Below the pieces are notes generated by a model that saw nothing but the letters and a program-made list of their open reading frames with translations, was not told the DNA's origin and ran no database searches. This document shows, one piece after another, positions 1 to 8,280 of a DNA stretch of 40,841 nucleotides. Position numbers and translations under genes: made by a program. This DNA is from an uncultured Aquimarina sp. (lineage in GTDB: Bacteria; Bacteroidota; Bacteroidia; Flavobacteriales; Flavobacteriaceae). The stretch's first letter is position 1, and each line of letters opens with the position of its first letter. The stretch is taken from NCBI GenBank assembly GCA_947500845.1, contig CANMTP010000026.1, positions 1 to 40,841 of the forward strand, written 5' to 3'.

Positions 1-717
1 AACGTGTCGTTTACTGAAGATGGAACGAACCTGATCATTACCGATTCTGATGGAAATACAGTGGATGTGCCTTTGGCAGATATCGCGGCGGAAACAGATA
101 CGAATACTACTAACGTCTCTCTTGTGGTTACCGATTCAGACAGTGATGGTGCTGGCGATACTCTTACTTTAACTGATAGTGATGGCAGCACATTAACTGC
201 GGACATCTCAATCGCTAATACAGATGATCAATTTGATGTTGAAGTACCTATTTTCCCAACAGAAGATACCAACGCAGATACAGTAATAGATGAAACAGAT
301 GCTGTTACCCAGGATTTAGATGGAGATGGAACCCCAGAGACAGATGTTGGAACTGCGTTAAATTCTATTGAGCGCATTACCTCGAAAGCGGCGAGAATAT
401 TTTATCCTCCTTCAATAGAAATTGATGCTTCCACTACAGGAAATGATAGAACAGTAGATCTTTATCAAGAATATATTGATCAGTTTGGTTCGCCAACTGC
501 GGCAAGTAATGGAGCGCCAGCAGCGCTACCTACCTATGCCAGAGATGAATTATACTATTATGTGACTTTTGCAGATCCTGCCGTATTCGGACCTCCCGCA
601 AATATTACTATTGGTGGTACCGGTGATGGAGCGAACGAAGGTGTCATGACCTATGATATTATAGCCACACCGGCAGATTTCAACACACTGATTAATGTAG
701 TATTTATGGTAAAATAA
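1..717 (+). CDS. Partial Asp-rich repeat surface protein (C-terminal part)
   Basis: The frame is open from the first base of the window, so the true start lies upstream and only about 238 C-terminal residues are present. The GTG at base 4 is unlikely to be the real start. The sequence begins with repeated segments of the type TDSDG-T-(V/L)xxDI, rich in Asp, Thr and Ser, which look like calcium-binding or adhesin-type beta repeats. A DLDGDG segment follows at about residue 105, then a non-repetitive C-terminal domain with a YARDELYYYVTFADP stretch. No T9SS sorting domain is visible at the C-terminus. Only four bases separate it from the next gene, so the two are probably co-transcribed. Extracellular or cell-surface location is inferred from composition and neighbours. 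The specific function is unknown. Confidence 0.75.
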   Translation, partial: NVSFTEDGTNLIITDSDGNTVDVPLADIAAETDTNTTNVSLVVTDSDSDGAGDTLTLTDSDGSTLTADISIANTDDQFDVEVPIFPTEDTNADTVIDETDAVTQDLDGDGTPETDVGTALNSIERITSKAARIFYPPSIEIDASTTGNDRTVDLYQEYIDQFGSPTAASNGAPAALPTYARDELYYYVTFADPAVFGPPANITIGGTGDGANEGVMTYDIIATPADFNTLINVVFMVK

Positions 718-721
718 TCAA

Positions 722-3700
722 ATGAGAATGAAAGGAAACTTCAACATACCGTATTACTTGTTAATTGTTTGTTTGTTTTTAATCTCAAACAAAGGTATAG
801 CACAAGATATATTTAGAGATACGTTTGGTAGTTCTGATTATGGAAGAAATGATGGTAATGGTGCATTATGGTTTTCTGATTGGGACGAAATAGGAGACGG
901 AGATGATCCCGCAAACGGTAGAATTCTTATTAATACCGGACAAGTACCATTTAATTTCTTTCAGCTTCTGTTTATAAATCTTGATGCCGTATATATTGAA
1001 AGGCGATTAGATCTTTCTTCGTACGGATATTCTATATTGACTTTTGATTATGAAGAGCTACTGGGCAATGAGATTTTTGATGTACAATTACGTAATAATC
1101 TGGGTATATATCAAACTATTTTAACCATAGATAATACCTTTAACGAAGGTAGTTTTAAATATTTACTGGCTAATAATGAGCGATCTGCCGATTCTAGAAT
1201 TCGATTTAGGGATGTAAGTGGAGATCAAATTTGGGCTAATAATGAGGGAATTTTTATTGATAACGTAACCTTTACCGCCGGGAGTTCTGCTGTATACATC
1301 ACCGATATTACAGTTAATGAAAATGCCGGAACTTTTACTTTTACAGCCCTTTTTACGGGTAATGTGACTACTCCTTTCTCGGTAAATTATGCAACAGTTG
1401 ATGGTACGGCCTACGCAGATTCAGACTTTATAGCTGATGCTGGAACATTAAATTTTACGGGTATTCCAGGTCAACAAATTACACGCACGATTACACTTGT
1501 GGATAATAATTTTGTAGAGGATGATGAAACTTTTACTATTGCCCTAAGTGGTTCTACTAATGGCGCCATTGATTTATTTAACAGTACAGTTACCATTATA
1601 GATGATGCAGACGCAACTGCAGTTCCTAATGAACCAACCCTTAATCTTTTTGATGAATTTGACGGCAACTTTGACTATGCTACCACAGGAGGTTCTTTGA
1701 GAACGGAACCTAATTCTGGGAATCAATGTGCTATTACTTCGTCAGACTCTGCAGATCTTACCTCGGCAATACCCGCTGGTTCTACCATAGAAAAAGCATT
1801 TTTATATTGGGCACATTCTGGTACTTCTGCAGACGATGTTGTTACATTTGAAGGACAGCAAGTTGCTGCCGATATAGTTCAAACAGCATTTAATGGATTG
1901 ATTTATGGTATGGTAAGTGACGTTACAACCTTAATAAACGGTTTGCCCGATCCATCAGGAAACACCTATGATTTTAGTGGGCTTACTATAGATAACACTA
2001 ACAATAGTGTTGCGTATTGCAGTAACGAATTAGTATTTGGGGGATGGTCTTTATTTATTTTTTATACGAATCCTTCTCTGCCGTCTTCAACAATTAATCT
2101 ATATAGTGGTTTTAGCAATCTACAAAATACGAATCCGCCACAGAGTTTTGTTTTGGATAATTTCTTTGCCAATGGCTCCGCAGGATCCAAAACTACAGTA
2201 TTATCCTGGGAAGGAGATATACCCTTGGCCAATGCAGAATTACTTACCGTTACTCCCAATTCAACAGGAGTTCCGTTTACCTTGAGTGGTGATGGTAATA
2301 ATGACGGTCTAACCACAAACAATCCATTCAATTCTACCGTGTTTGATGGGACTACAGGAGTAAACAGAACTACAGAATATGGTTTAGATTTAGATACTTA
2401 TGATATTTCAATGATCATACCTGTTGGCGAAACTCAGATAACCACCGATGTTGATGTAGGGACAGATAGAGTATTTTTAAATGCGGTTATTTTAAAAGTT
2501 CCTAGCAATTTAATTAAAGGAACCGTTTTTGAAGATGTTAATTATCCGGGTGGGCCAGGTCGCAATCGTGCTGCTTCATCGGGAATTCCTATTGAAAATG
2601 CAACAGTAGAGCTATACCGTGAAGCTCCTGCAGGTACATTTACTCTTGTTGAATCAACAACAACAGATAGTAACGGTGAATATATTTTTGGAGGCATGAT
2701 CAATGGTGATTACGCCGTGAGAGTGGTTAATAGTACCGTAAGATCTACTCGAAATGGTGCTAGCTGTACCTCATGCTATGGTGTACAAACATTCCGGACT
2801 TTTCGATCTCCAACTTCAAATGTCGAAGTAGATGATGAAGTAGGCGGTACCAACCCTGCAGCTCAAGATGCTGCTGCCGGTACAGCAACTGGTGCACAAA
2901 GTATATCCCTTGTAAATATTGACAATGAAGGTGTAACCAACCTGGACTTTGGTTTTAATTTTAATACTATCGTTAATACAAATGCCACCGGACAAGGATC
3001 ATTAGAACAATTTATAACCAATTCAAACAACCTTAATGAAACTGGTTTGGACATCGAGGCGCATCCCAATGACGGATCAATTAATCCAGCTGCGGGCGAG
3101 GACACTTCTATTTTCATGATTCCTCCTACTGGAGATCCATTGGGCAGAACACCAGATGCAGGATATATTGTAGCCGATGGATATTTTGATATTTTTATTA
3201 ATTCTGGAAGTTTACCTGCAATTAGCGATAATAATACAGTAGTCGATGGGCGAACACAAACTGCATATTCTACCGACACAAACACGGGTACTATTGGTGC
3301 AGGCGGTACAGCTGTAGGCACAAATAATACTTTATTACCCAATTATAATCTACCAGAAATTCAAGTTCGAAAAAATACAGGTTCTGGTTTTGGTTTTGAA
3401 ATTAACGCAGATAATGTTGTTATAAGAAATGTGGCAATTTTTGGTAATAACGCAAATTTTGATGGAATTCGTATTACTTCTGGAAGCAATGTTCTGATTA
3501 CAGAAAATTTGATAGGTACAGATGCATTGGGTAATCAAGTTGGAACTGATAGACATGGTATACGCGTTGGTGGTGGCGAAAGTATTATCGATGGGAATTA
3601 TATTGCAGGATTCGGAAGAAATGGTGTTCGATTTAATACGGGGACTGTATCTTCTATACTTCGAAATAATCATCTTAATAGCAATGGCGTTGTAAACTGT

Positions 3701-4543
3701 TTCGCAAATATTATTGCTAGACAGGGAGCAACGGGAATAATCATAGAAAACAATTTGATAGAAAATGGCGGTAATTATGGTATAGATAATGTAAATAGTG
3801 TTGCGATGATTATTGATCAAAATACTATTCGTAATACAGGAGCGCTTTCTATAGGCTGTGCGAGCCAAATAGGAATAAGAACTCAGCAACCAAATACGAC
3901 GATAACCGGAAATGTTATTAACAATAATGGTCGAGTTGGTATATTTATTAGTAGTGGAACGGGTAATTTAATATCTCAAAATTCGATTTTTGCTAATGGC
4001 CTTACTGAAGCAAGTCTGGGTATCGATATAGGTAACGATGGTGTAACTATTAATGATAACGGCGATGGCGATGGCGGACCCAATAATAGATTAAACTTCC
4101 CAATCTTTGATTCTGCCGTAGTATCTGGTAATAATCTGATAGTCACCGGTTGGGTGGGTGCTGGTGCAACGGTCGAGCTGTTCTTATCAGATATTGATAC
4201 AGGAGATGCGGTAGTAGGCGATAATGCCATAGATGGACCTTCTGGAACGATAACTCAAGATTATGGCGAAGGAAAAGTCTTTTTAGGATCTGCTATAGAA
4301 GGAGGTCTAGATGATAATGATGGTAATATCACAGCATATCCGGCAGATGTAGACGGAAATGAAGACACAACCAATAGATTCAGCTTTATTATTCCTTTAG
4401 GATCAGCAATACCCGTAAATAGTATCATTACAGCAACTGCTACAGTAAGTAATTCCACTTCAGAATTTGGAACAACATATGTAGTTAAAAGAGCAGCGGT
4501 AATCACTAATCGAAGAATAACTTATAGAGTTAAAGCAAATTAA
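722..4543 (+). CDS. Large exported multidomain protein: Calx-beta, SdrD-B-like and parallel beta-helix domains
   Basis: 1273 residues with a signal peptide (about 1-28, ending GIAQ). In order I see a beta-rich N-terminal domain (30-190); a Calx-beta-like domain (about 190-290) with NYATVDGTA and DDETFTIAL; a domain of about 300 residues resembling DUF3344-type surface domains; an SdrD B/Cna-B-like fold (about 598-690) with KGTVFED and TDSNGEYIFGG; and a right-handed beta-helix region (about 870-1110) with recurring N-x-I-x-x-N rungs such as NVLITENLIGT. A short beta-rich tail ends RRITYRVKAN. No canonical T9SS C-terminal domain is seen. A second in-frame ATG lies at 728. It probably forms an operon with the upstream partial gene. 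The likely role is an adhesin or surface structural protein. The beta-helix could instead bind or cleave polysaccharide, but no catalytic motif is identifiable. Confidence 0.85.
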   Translation: MRMKGNFNIPYYLLIVCLFLISNKGIAQDIFRDTFGSSDYGRNDGNGALWFSDWDEIGDGDDPANGRILINTGQVPFNFFQLLFINLDAVYIERRLDLSSYGYSILTFDYEELLGNEIFDVQLRNNLGIYQTILTIDNTFNEGSFKYLLANNERSADSRIRFRDVSGDQIWANNEGIFIDNVTFTAGSSAVYITDITVNENAGTFTFTALFTGNVTTPFSVNYATVDGTAYADSDFIADAGTLNFTGIPGQQITRTITLVDNNFVEDDETFTIALSGSTNGAIDLFNSTVTIIDDADATAVPNEPTLNLFDEFDGNFDYATTGGSLRTEPNSGNQCAITSSDSADLTSAIPAGSTIEKAFLYWAHSGTSADDVVTFEGQQVAADIVQTAFNGLIYGMVSDVTTLINGLPDPSGNTYDFSGLTIDNTNNSVAYCSNELVFGGWSLFIFYTNPSLPSSTINLYSGFSNLQNTNPPQSFVLDNFFANGSAGSKTTVLSWEGDIPLANAELLTVTPNSTGVPFTLSGDGNNDGLTTNNPFNSTVFDGTTGVNRTTEYGLDLDTYDISMIIPVGETQITTDVDVGTDRVFLNAVILKVPSNLIKGTVFEDVNYPGGPGRNRAASSGIPIENATVELYREAPAGTFTLVESTTTDSNGEYIFGGMINGDYAVRVVNSTVRSTRNGASCTSCYGVQTFRTFRSPTSNVEVDDEVGGTNPAAQDAAAGTATGAQSISLVNIDNEGVTNLDFGFNFNTIVNTNATGQGSLEQFITNSNNLNETGLDIEAHPNDGSINPAAGEDTSIFMIPPTGDPLGRTPDAGYIVADGYFDIFINSGSLPAISDNNTVVDGRTQTAYSTDTNTGTIGAGGTAVGTNNTLLPNYNLPEIQVRKNTGSGFGFEINADNVVIRNVAIFGNNANFDGIRITSGSNVLITENLIGTDALGNQVGTDRHGIRVGGGESIIDGNYIAGFGRNGVRFNTGTVSSILRNNHLNSNGVVNCFANIIARQGATGIIIENNLIENGGNYGIDNVNSVAMIIDQNTIRNTGALSIGCASQIGIRTQQPNTTITGNVINNNGRVGIFISSGTGNLISQNSIFANGLTEASLGIDIGNDGVTINDNGDGDGGPNNRLNFPIFDSAVVSGNNLIVTGWVGAGATVELFLSDIDTGDAVVGDNAIDGPSGTITQDYGEGKVFLGSAIEGGLDDNDGNITAYPADVDGNEDTTNRFSFIIPLGSAIPVNSIITATATVSNSTSEFGTTYVVKRAAVITNRRITYRVKAN

Positions 4544-4816
4544 TTTTAGTAACCATAATCATAAAATCAAATAATGAATTATAAAACAAATATTACGGTA
4601 AGTCTATAATTGTAGAACTATTGATATATTTGTAATACGTTATAAATAAGGTAAGCACGTTTATACAAAAAAGCAGTTAATCGAGTTAAAAATGCAATTC
4701 ACCGATACTTTAATGCTTTTTATCGTCAAAAAATAATATACACTTTAAATTATCCGTATATTTACCATATATTTTTTACGGCTAAACCGTAATGCCTTAG
4801 ATACCCCAATATAGGA

Positions 4817-5992
4817 ATGAACAGAATAATTTATTTCATAATATGTATGCTTTCCCAAATTGTTGTAGGTCAACAAGCCTTTCGCAATATTGGGAATATA
4901 CAAATTCACGACAATGGTGAAATTGGTTTTCATACCGATCTCATTAACGATGGCACATTTGATCAAAACCTTGGTTTTGCAGGTTTTTACAGCCCTGATG
5001 ACAGATTGACTATTTCTGGAGATAACCGACCGGTTTTTTATAATATGGAGATTGATGTATTTGATGATCTTTATCTTGAAGTTGCCACCGGAGTACAAAA
5101 CTTTCAGGAATTTACCAATGGAAGAGTGCAAACCCCAAGAAATCGCGGTGATATTACCACCTCAATGGATTACCTTAATGATGCTCCCTATAATGGCGAA
5201 AATGACAACCGCTTTGTGGATGGTTATGCATCATTAACAGGAGATTTAGATTTTACATTTCCCATTGGCGATGATTTTAGGTTAAGGCCCATGCGTGTTA
5301 CAGATGGTGCTTCTGTAAATACTAGTAGAGGTGCTTATTTCTTTGAAGATCCAAATTTCCCAAACTTTTTCGCAGAACGCTTTGATACCACAAACCTCGC
5401 TTCTAATGTATTAGCGGTGAGTATATTTGAGTATTGGGATCTTGATGGAGACACTCAAACCCAAGTAACACTTACCTGGGACGATAATAGTAATATCCCT
5501 ACATTGGTAGACGATCTGGAAAACCTGAGAGTGGTAGGATGGAACGAAACTACTCAAGAATGGGAAAGTCTGGGTAATTCAGCATTCTCTGGTGATGTTA
5601 GCAATGGTGAAATTACTTCAGAATTTTTTATTCCCGATAATTATACGGTTCTTACTTTCGGAACTTCAGAATTACTATTAGACGGGGACCTTCAGGTATT
5701 TACAGCAGTTTCTCCAAATGGAGACGGAAATAATGACTTTTTCAGAATACAAGGATTAGCTAATTTCCCAAATAACGAACTATCGATTTTTAATAGATGG
5801 GGAGTTTTAGTATATCAAAGGGAACGATATCACGAGGCACAGGATGATAACGGCTCTGACGCTTTTATAGGTATTTCAGAAGGTAGAACAACCATTGCAG
5901 AAGGAGAAGAACTTCCTGTGGGGACGTATTATTATGTTTTGAAAATAGACGGTCAAAAAGATCGGGCTGGATATTTGTATATTAATCGATAG
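4817..5992 (+). CDS. Exported protein with T9SS type B (gliding motility-associated) C-terminal sorting domain
   Basis: 391 residues with a signal peptide of about 18 residues (ending VVGQ). The central part (about 20-290) is beta-rich and unassigned. The last 90 residues are a CHU_C/gliding motility-associated C-terminal domain: AVSPNGDGNNDFFRI, then LSIFNRWGVLVYQ, and a terminal PVGTYYYVLKIDG...GYLYINR. This module is known to direct proteins through the type IX secretion system to the cell surface or outside. The gene stands 273 bases after the large surface protein; a TATATTTG sequence (4625-4632) in that gap resembles a Bacteroidetes -7 element but has no convincing -33. No PorP/SprF-type partner, often found beside type B substrates, lies in this stretch. 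A T9SS component (plug protein) is encoded at 33449-34729. Confidence 0.9.
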   Translation: MNRIIYFIICMLSQIVVGQQAFRNIGNIQIHDNGEIGFHTDLINDGTFDQNLGFAGFYSPDDRLTISGDNRPVFYNMEIDVFDDLYLEVATGVQNFQEFTNGRVQTPRNRGDITTSMDYLNDAPYNGENDNRFVDGYASLTGDLDFTFPIGDDFRLRPMRVTDGASVNTSRGAYFFEDPNFPNFFAERFDTTNLASNVLAVSIFEYWDLDGDTQTQVTLTWDDNSNIPTLVDDLENLRVVGWNETTQEWESLGNSAFSGDVSNGEITSEFFIPDNYTVLTFGTSELLLDGDLQVFTAVSPNGDGNNDFFRIQGLANFPNNELSIFNRWGVLVYQRERYHEAQDDNGSDAFIGISEGRTTIAEGEELPVGTYYYVLKIDGQKDRAGYLYINR

Positions 5993-6145
5993 TTTTCTGT
6001 CAAACGCTATTTTATTACCTCACCGACGGATATGTAAAAACTTCTGAAAGTTTATTGGGTAAAACGATCAGAAGTCATACATCTCATTAATTCAAATTAC
6101 AATAACTCGATTTGATTTGTAATTCAAATTTATTTTCTATTTATC

Positions 6146-6340
6146 TTAGAATCCTCCTCCACAATTCATAGGGGTCGTACCATCATCACATAATTCATGG
6201 CAATATCTCACATACCAACCGTTTTCAACCGGACAATATCCCTCTCTACCGAATGGGCCATCATCCCCTCCTCCTATTTTACTTCTTTGAGCTCTATCTA
6301 ATTGCTTTACTCCTGATTGTTTTAAAATGTTGTTTAACAT
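6146..6340 (-). CDS. Double-glycine-leader four-cysteine peptide, copy 1 (last in transcription order)
   Basis: 64-residue precursor. Residues 1-25 look like a bacteriocin-type leader: hydrophobic N-terminus MLNNILKQSGV, a polar helix with Arg and Lys, then a KIGGG double-glycine site. The predicted core of about 39 residues (26-64) is acidic and glycine-rich with cysteines at 36, 47, 51 and 60, and ends CGGGF. In known systems such leaders are removed by the peptidase domain of a PCAT-type ABC transporter during export. No transporter or modification enzyme is encoded nearby, so processing would have to be in trans. The coding sequence is base-for-base identical to copy 2. The start ATG is preceded by an AT-rich segment without Shine-Dalgarno, shared by all three copies. 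A signalling peptide, bacteriocin or RiPP are all possible; function unknown. Confidence 0.85.
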   Translation of the reverse strand: MLNNILKQSGVKQLDRAQRSKIGGGDDGPFGREGYCPVENGWYVRYCHELCDDGTTPMNCGGGF

Positions 6341-6381
6341 GATTCAAATAATTTAAAGGTTAATAATATTTTTTTAATGAT

Positions 6382-6405
6382 ATGCGAAATACGAATATTT
6401 CGCAT
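6382..6405. other. Perfect inverted repeat in peptide-gene spacer 1
   Basis: ATGCGAAATA and TATTTCGCAT form a perfect 10-base-pair stem around a 4-base loop (CGAA). On the minus strand, the sense strand of the peptide genes, it is followed by an A-rich rather than a T-rich tract, so it does not look like an intrinsic terminator. It could stabilise or help process a polycistronic transcript. Confidence 0.6.
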
Positions 6406-6410
6406 TTGAT

Positions 6411-6605
6411 TTAGAATCCTCCTCCACAATTCATAGGGGTCGTACCATCATCACATAATTCATGGCAATATCTCACATACCAACCGTTTTCAACCGGACA
6501 ATATCCCTCTCTACCGAATGGGCCATCATCCCCTCCTCCTATTTTACTTCTTTGAGCTCTATCTAATTGCTTTACTCCTGATTGTTTTAAAATGTTGTTT
6601 AACAT
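6411..6605 (-). CDS. Double-glycine-leader four-cysteine peptide, copy 2 (middle)
   Basis: Same 64-residue protein as its neighbours: leader 1-25 ending in GGG, core with Cys36, Cys47, Cys51 and Cys60. Its coding DNA is identical to copy 1 and differs from copy 3 at four third codon positions, all silent. It starts 264 bases away from copy 3 and 265 from copy 1, so the unit is duplicated with its spacer. Each spacer holds a short inverted repeat. Tandem amplification with strict conservation of the protein suggests dosage or recent gene conversion. It is probably co-transcribed with copies 1 and 3, since the only long upstream region lies beyond copy 3. Confidence 0.85.
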   Translation of the reverse strand: MLNNILKQSGVKQLDRAQRSKIGGGDDGPFGREGYCPVENGWYVRYCHELCDDGTTPMNCGGGF

Positions 6606-6645
6606 GATTCAAATAATTTAAAGGTTAATAATTTTTTTTATCGAT

Positions 6646-6669
6646 ATGCGAAAAATGAATATTTCGCAT
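6646..6669. other. Inverted repeat in peptide-gene spacer 2
   Basis: This is the counterpart of the hairpin at 6382-6405, with ATGCGAAAAA and TATTTCGCAT around TGAA. One stem position is mismatched. The stem is kept while the loop and neighbouring bases vary between spacers. Confidence 0.55.
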
Positions 6670-6674
6670 TTGAT

Positions 6675-6869
6675 TTAGAACCCTCCTCCACAATTCATAG
6701 GGGTCGTACCATCATCACATAATTCATGGCAATACCTCACATACCAACCGTTTTCAACCGGACAATATCCCTCTCTACCAAATGGACCATCATCCCCTCC
6801 TCCTATTTTACTTCTTTGAGCTCTATCTAATTGCTTTACTCCTGATTGTTTTAAAATGTTGTTTAACAT
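6675..6869 (-). CDS. Double-glycine-leader four-cysteine peptide, copy 3 (first in transcription order)
   Basis: Identical 64-residue protein, with four silent base differences from copies 1 and 2 (at the Gly63, Arg45, Phe30 and Gly28 codons). As the promoter-proximal gene of the minus-strand array it follows an 838-base gene-free region. The sequence directly before its ATG matches the other copies for about 22 bases (to about 6892) and then diverges, which marks the edge of the duplicated unit. The core motif order is GYC, RYC, HELC, NC. Two disulfides, thioether crosslinks or metal binding are all possible. No function can be assigned from sequence. Confidence 0.85.
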   Translation of the reverse strand: MLNNILKQSGVKQLDRAQRSKIGGGDDGPFGREGYCPVENGWYVRYCHELCDDGTTPMNCGGGF

Positions 6870-7149
6870 GATTCAAATAATTTAAAGGTTATTACTAATT
6901 CATTTCACTTGATCCTTTAAAGACATTTCAAGTATGGTCTAAAGTATTCTTGCAAGAATTATTTTTACATGGGCATATTCAAAAACCCAATGTTTGATAA
7001 TCTATTACTTTTAATATCTCTTTGTTTAGAAATACTAAATCCAATAAAATGAATTGTGTAAAGTGAAGTGAATATTTAAAATGTAAATATTTTGAAAGCC
7101 CCAGAATAATTTTCATCACATTGTGTTATAGATTAAATTATTCTTTTAT

Positions 7150-7186
7150 ATAATGTTAAATAATTTTCAAATTATTAAAACATTAT
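7150..7186. other. Imperfect hairpin in the leader region of the peptide array
   Basis: An inner perfect stem AATAATTT/AAATTATT with a 2-base loop is extended by ATAATGTT/AACATTAT across a small bulge. It lies at the predicted 5' end of a minus-strand transcript starting near 7184. AT-rich DNA forms such structures by chance, so significance is uncertain. Confidence 0.35.
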
Positions 7187-7190
7187 GACA

Positions 7191-7198
7191 CAAATATA
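7191..7198 (-). promoter_or_regulatory. Possible -7 element for the peptide array
   Basis: TATATTTG on the minus strand matches the Bacteroidetes TAnnTTTG -7 consensus exactly. No TTTG -33 element is seen at the expected distance. If used, the leader before the first peptide gene would be about 315 bases, unusually long. Confidence 0.3.
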
Positions 7199-7707
7199 AA
7201 GGATTGCTATTTATGGGGTTTGAAGTTAAACACCAATTACATTATGGTTAAACCGTAAATAGTACCTCGATGAAATGCAATAATATCGGATAAACTCCAT
7301 TATTACTGATAATACTATTAATTTTTTAATTTAATCGAAATCTCATTATTTTAACATTTTTTAACTTTTTTATTCATTTTTTAACTAAAAAGTTACGGAA
7401 ACCCATAAATAAAACAGAGAATTGTAGAGAAGAATTTCATTTTCCTCAATAAAAAAATTGCATAATTATGATATAAAATTTTCATTTTATCCACATCTGA
7501 CTATTTCAAAATACAAGTGTTCAATTTTGTGATAAGAAAACCATCAAAAAAATAATCAGAGATGAAACAATAATATGAAATCAAATACGAGAAAAATGTA
7601 CCTTTACGAATTAAAAATTGCGTCGCTCACATGATGCTTTTTTGCAAAAATTAATATACATTTATCTCAACAATAGAAAATTCTAAAAAAAAGAAAAAAC
7701 TATACTA

Positions 7708-8256
7708 ATGAAAGAAAAATCAGGAAAAATACAGGATGTTATCGATAAAAAGTTTTTAGAAGAGCGTAGTGTATTTCTATGGGGGCAAGTAGATGACAAA
7801 TCAGCAAAACATGTGATCGATAGATTGATGTACCTAGATATGATAAGCGATAAAGAAATTAAACTATATATTAATAGTCCGGGAGGGTATGTTACCTCTG
7901 GATTTGCAATGTACGATACTATCGCAAGTCTAAAGAGTCCCGTGTCTACCATTTGCACAGGATTGGCCGCTTCTATGGGATCTATCCTGCTAAGTGTTGG
8001 TAAAAAGGGACGCAGGTTTATCCAGCCTCATGCCAAGGTAATGATTCATCAGCCAAGTGGTGGTGCAAGGGGTCAGGCTTCAAATATTGAAATTCAGGCT
8101 GCAGAAATTTTAAAAACTAAAGAATTAAGTGCTCAAATCCTGGCAGATAATTGTGGTCAGGATGTAGAAAAAGTACTAAAAGATTTTAATCGAGATTACT
8201 GGATGGATGCACAAGAGTCTTTAGAATATGGTATCGTAGATGGTATTTTAGAATAA
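7708..8256 (+). CDS. clpP: ClpP-family serine protease (ATP-dependent Clp protease proteolytic subunit)
   Basis: 182 residues, the size of mature ClpP without a long propeptide. The catalytic triad is visible: Ser89 in GLAASMGS, His114 in MIHQP, and Asp163 in FNRDYWM, spaced as in E. coli ClpP. ClpP forms a double heptameric barrel in the cytoplasm that degrades proteins unfolded by ClpX or ClpA/C. No clpX or tig lies nearby, and the short N-terminus suggests a second paralogue rather than the housekeeping copy, which in related genomes usually sits with clpX (inference). An M15 peptidase gene follows within about 25 bases, so the two are probably co-transcribed. The start is preceded by an A-rich stretch rather than a Shine-Dalgarno sequence. 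Confidence 0.93.
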   Translation: MKEKSGKIQDVIDKKFLEERSVFLWGQVDDKSAKHVIDRLMYLDMISDKEIKLYINSPGGYVTSGFAMYDTIASLKSPVSTICTGLAASMGSILLSVGKKGRRFIQPHAKVMIHQPSGGARGQASNIEIQAAEILKTKELSAQILADNCGQDVEKVLKDFNRDYWMDAQESLEYGIVDGILE

Positions 8257-8280
8257 TAAATGCACACCCTAGAGAATTTG

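Larger units (their letters stand above)
6146..6892 (-). repeat. Tandem repeat, three units of about 264-265 bases carrying the peptide genes
   Basis: Units begin at 6146, 6411 and 6675 on the plus strand. Each contains one peptide gene plus its upstream AT-rich segment; units 1 and 2 also have a spacer with an inverted repeat. Unit 3 is incomplete at its far edge, where identity stops near 6892. Spacer sequences differ more than the genes do. Confidence 0.9.
6870..7707. other. Gene-free AT-rich region between the peptide array and clpP
   Basis: 838 bases with no credible coding frame. It should hold the promoter of the peptide array (minus) and of clpP (plus). Visible elements are a 14-base perfect palindrome ATTCTTGCAAGAAT (6946-6959), a long AT-rich hairpin (7150-7186) and a TATATTTG -7-like element on the minus strand (7191-7198). 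I see no further peptide-gene copy or remnant. Confidence 0.6.

Noticed and set aside
2863..3342. 159-codon open frame on the minus strand
   Set aside because: Antisense shadow of the same surface protein, no start context or motif.
3350..3889. 179-codon open frame on the minus strand
   Set aside because: Lies inside the beta-helix coding region of the large surface protein; composition rich in Ile, Ser, Asn and Tyr without domain signature, typical of an antisense shadow.
6146..6869. CRISPR-like array because of regular spacing
   Set aside because: The repeat unit is about 264 bases and codes for protein; spacers are not unique short segments and no cas genes are present.
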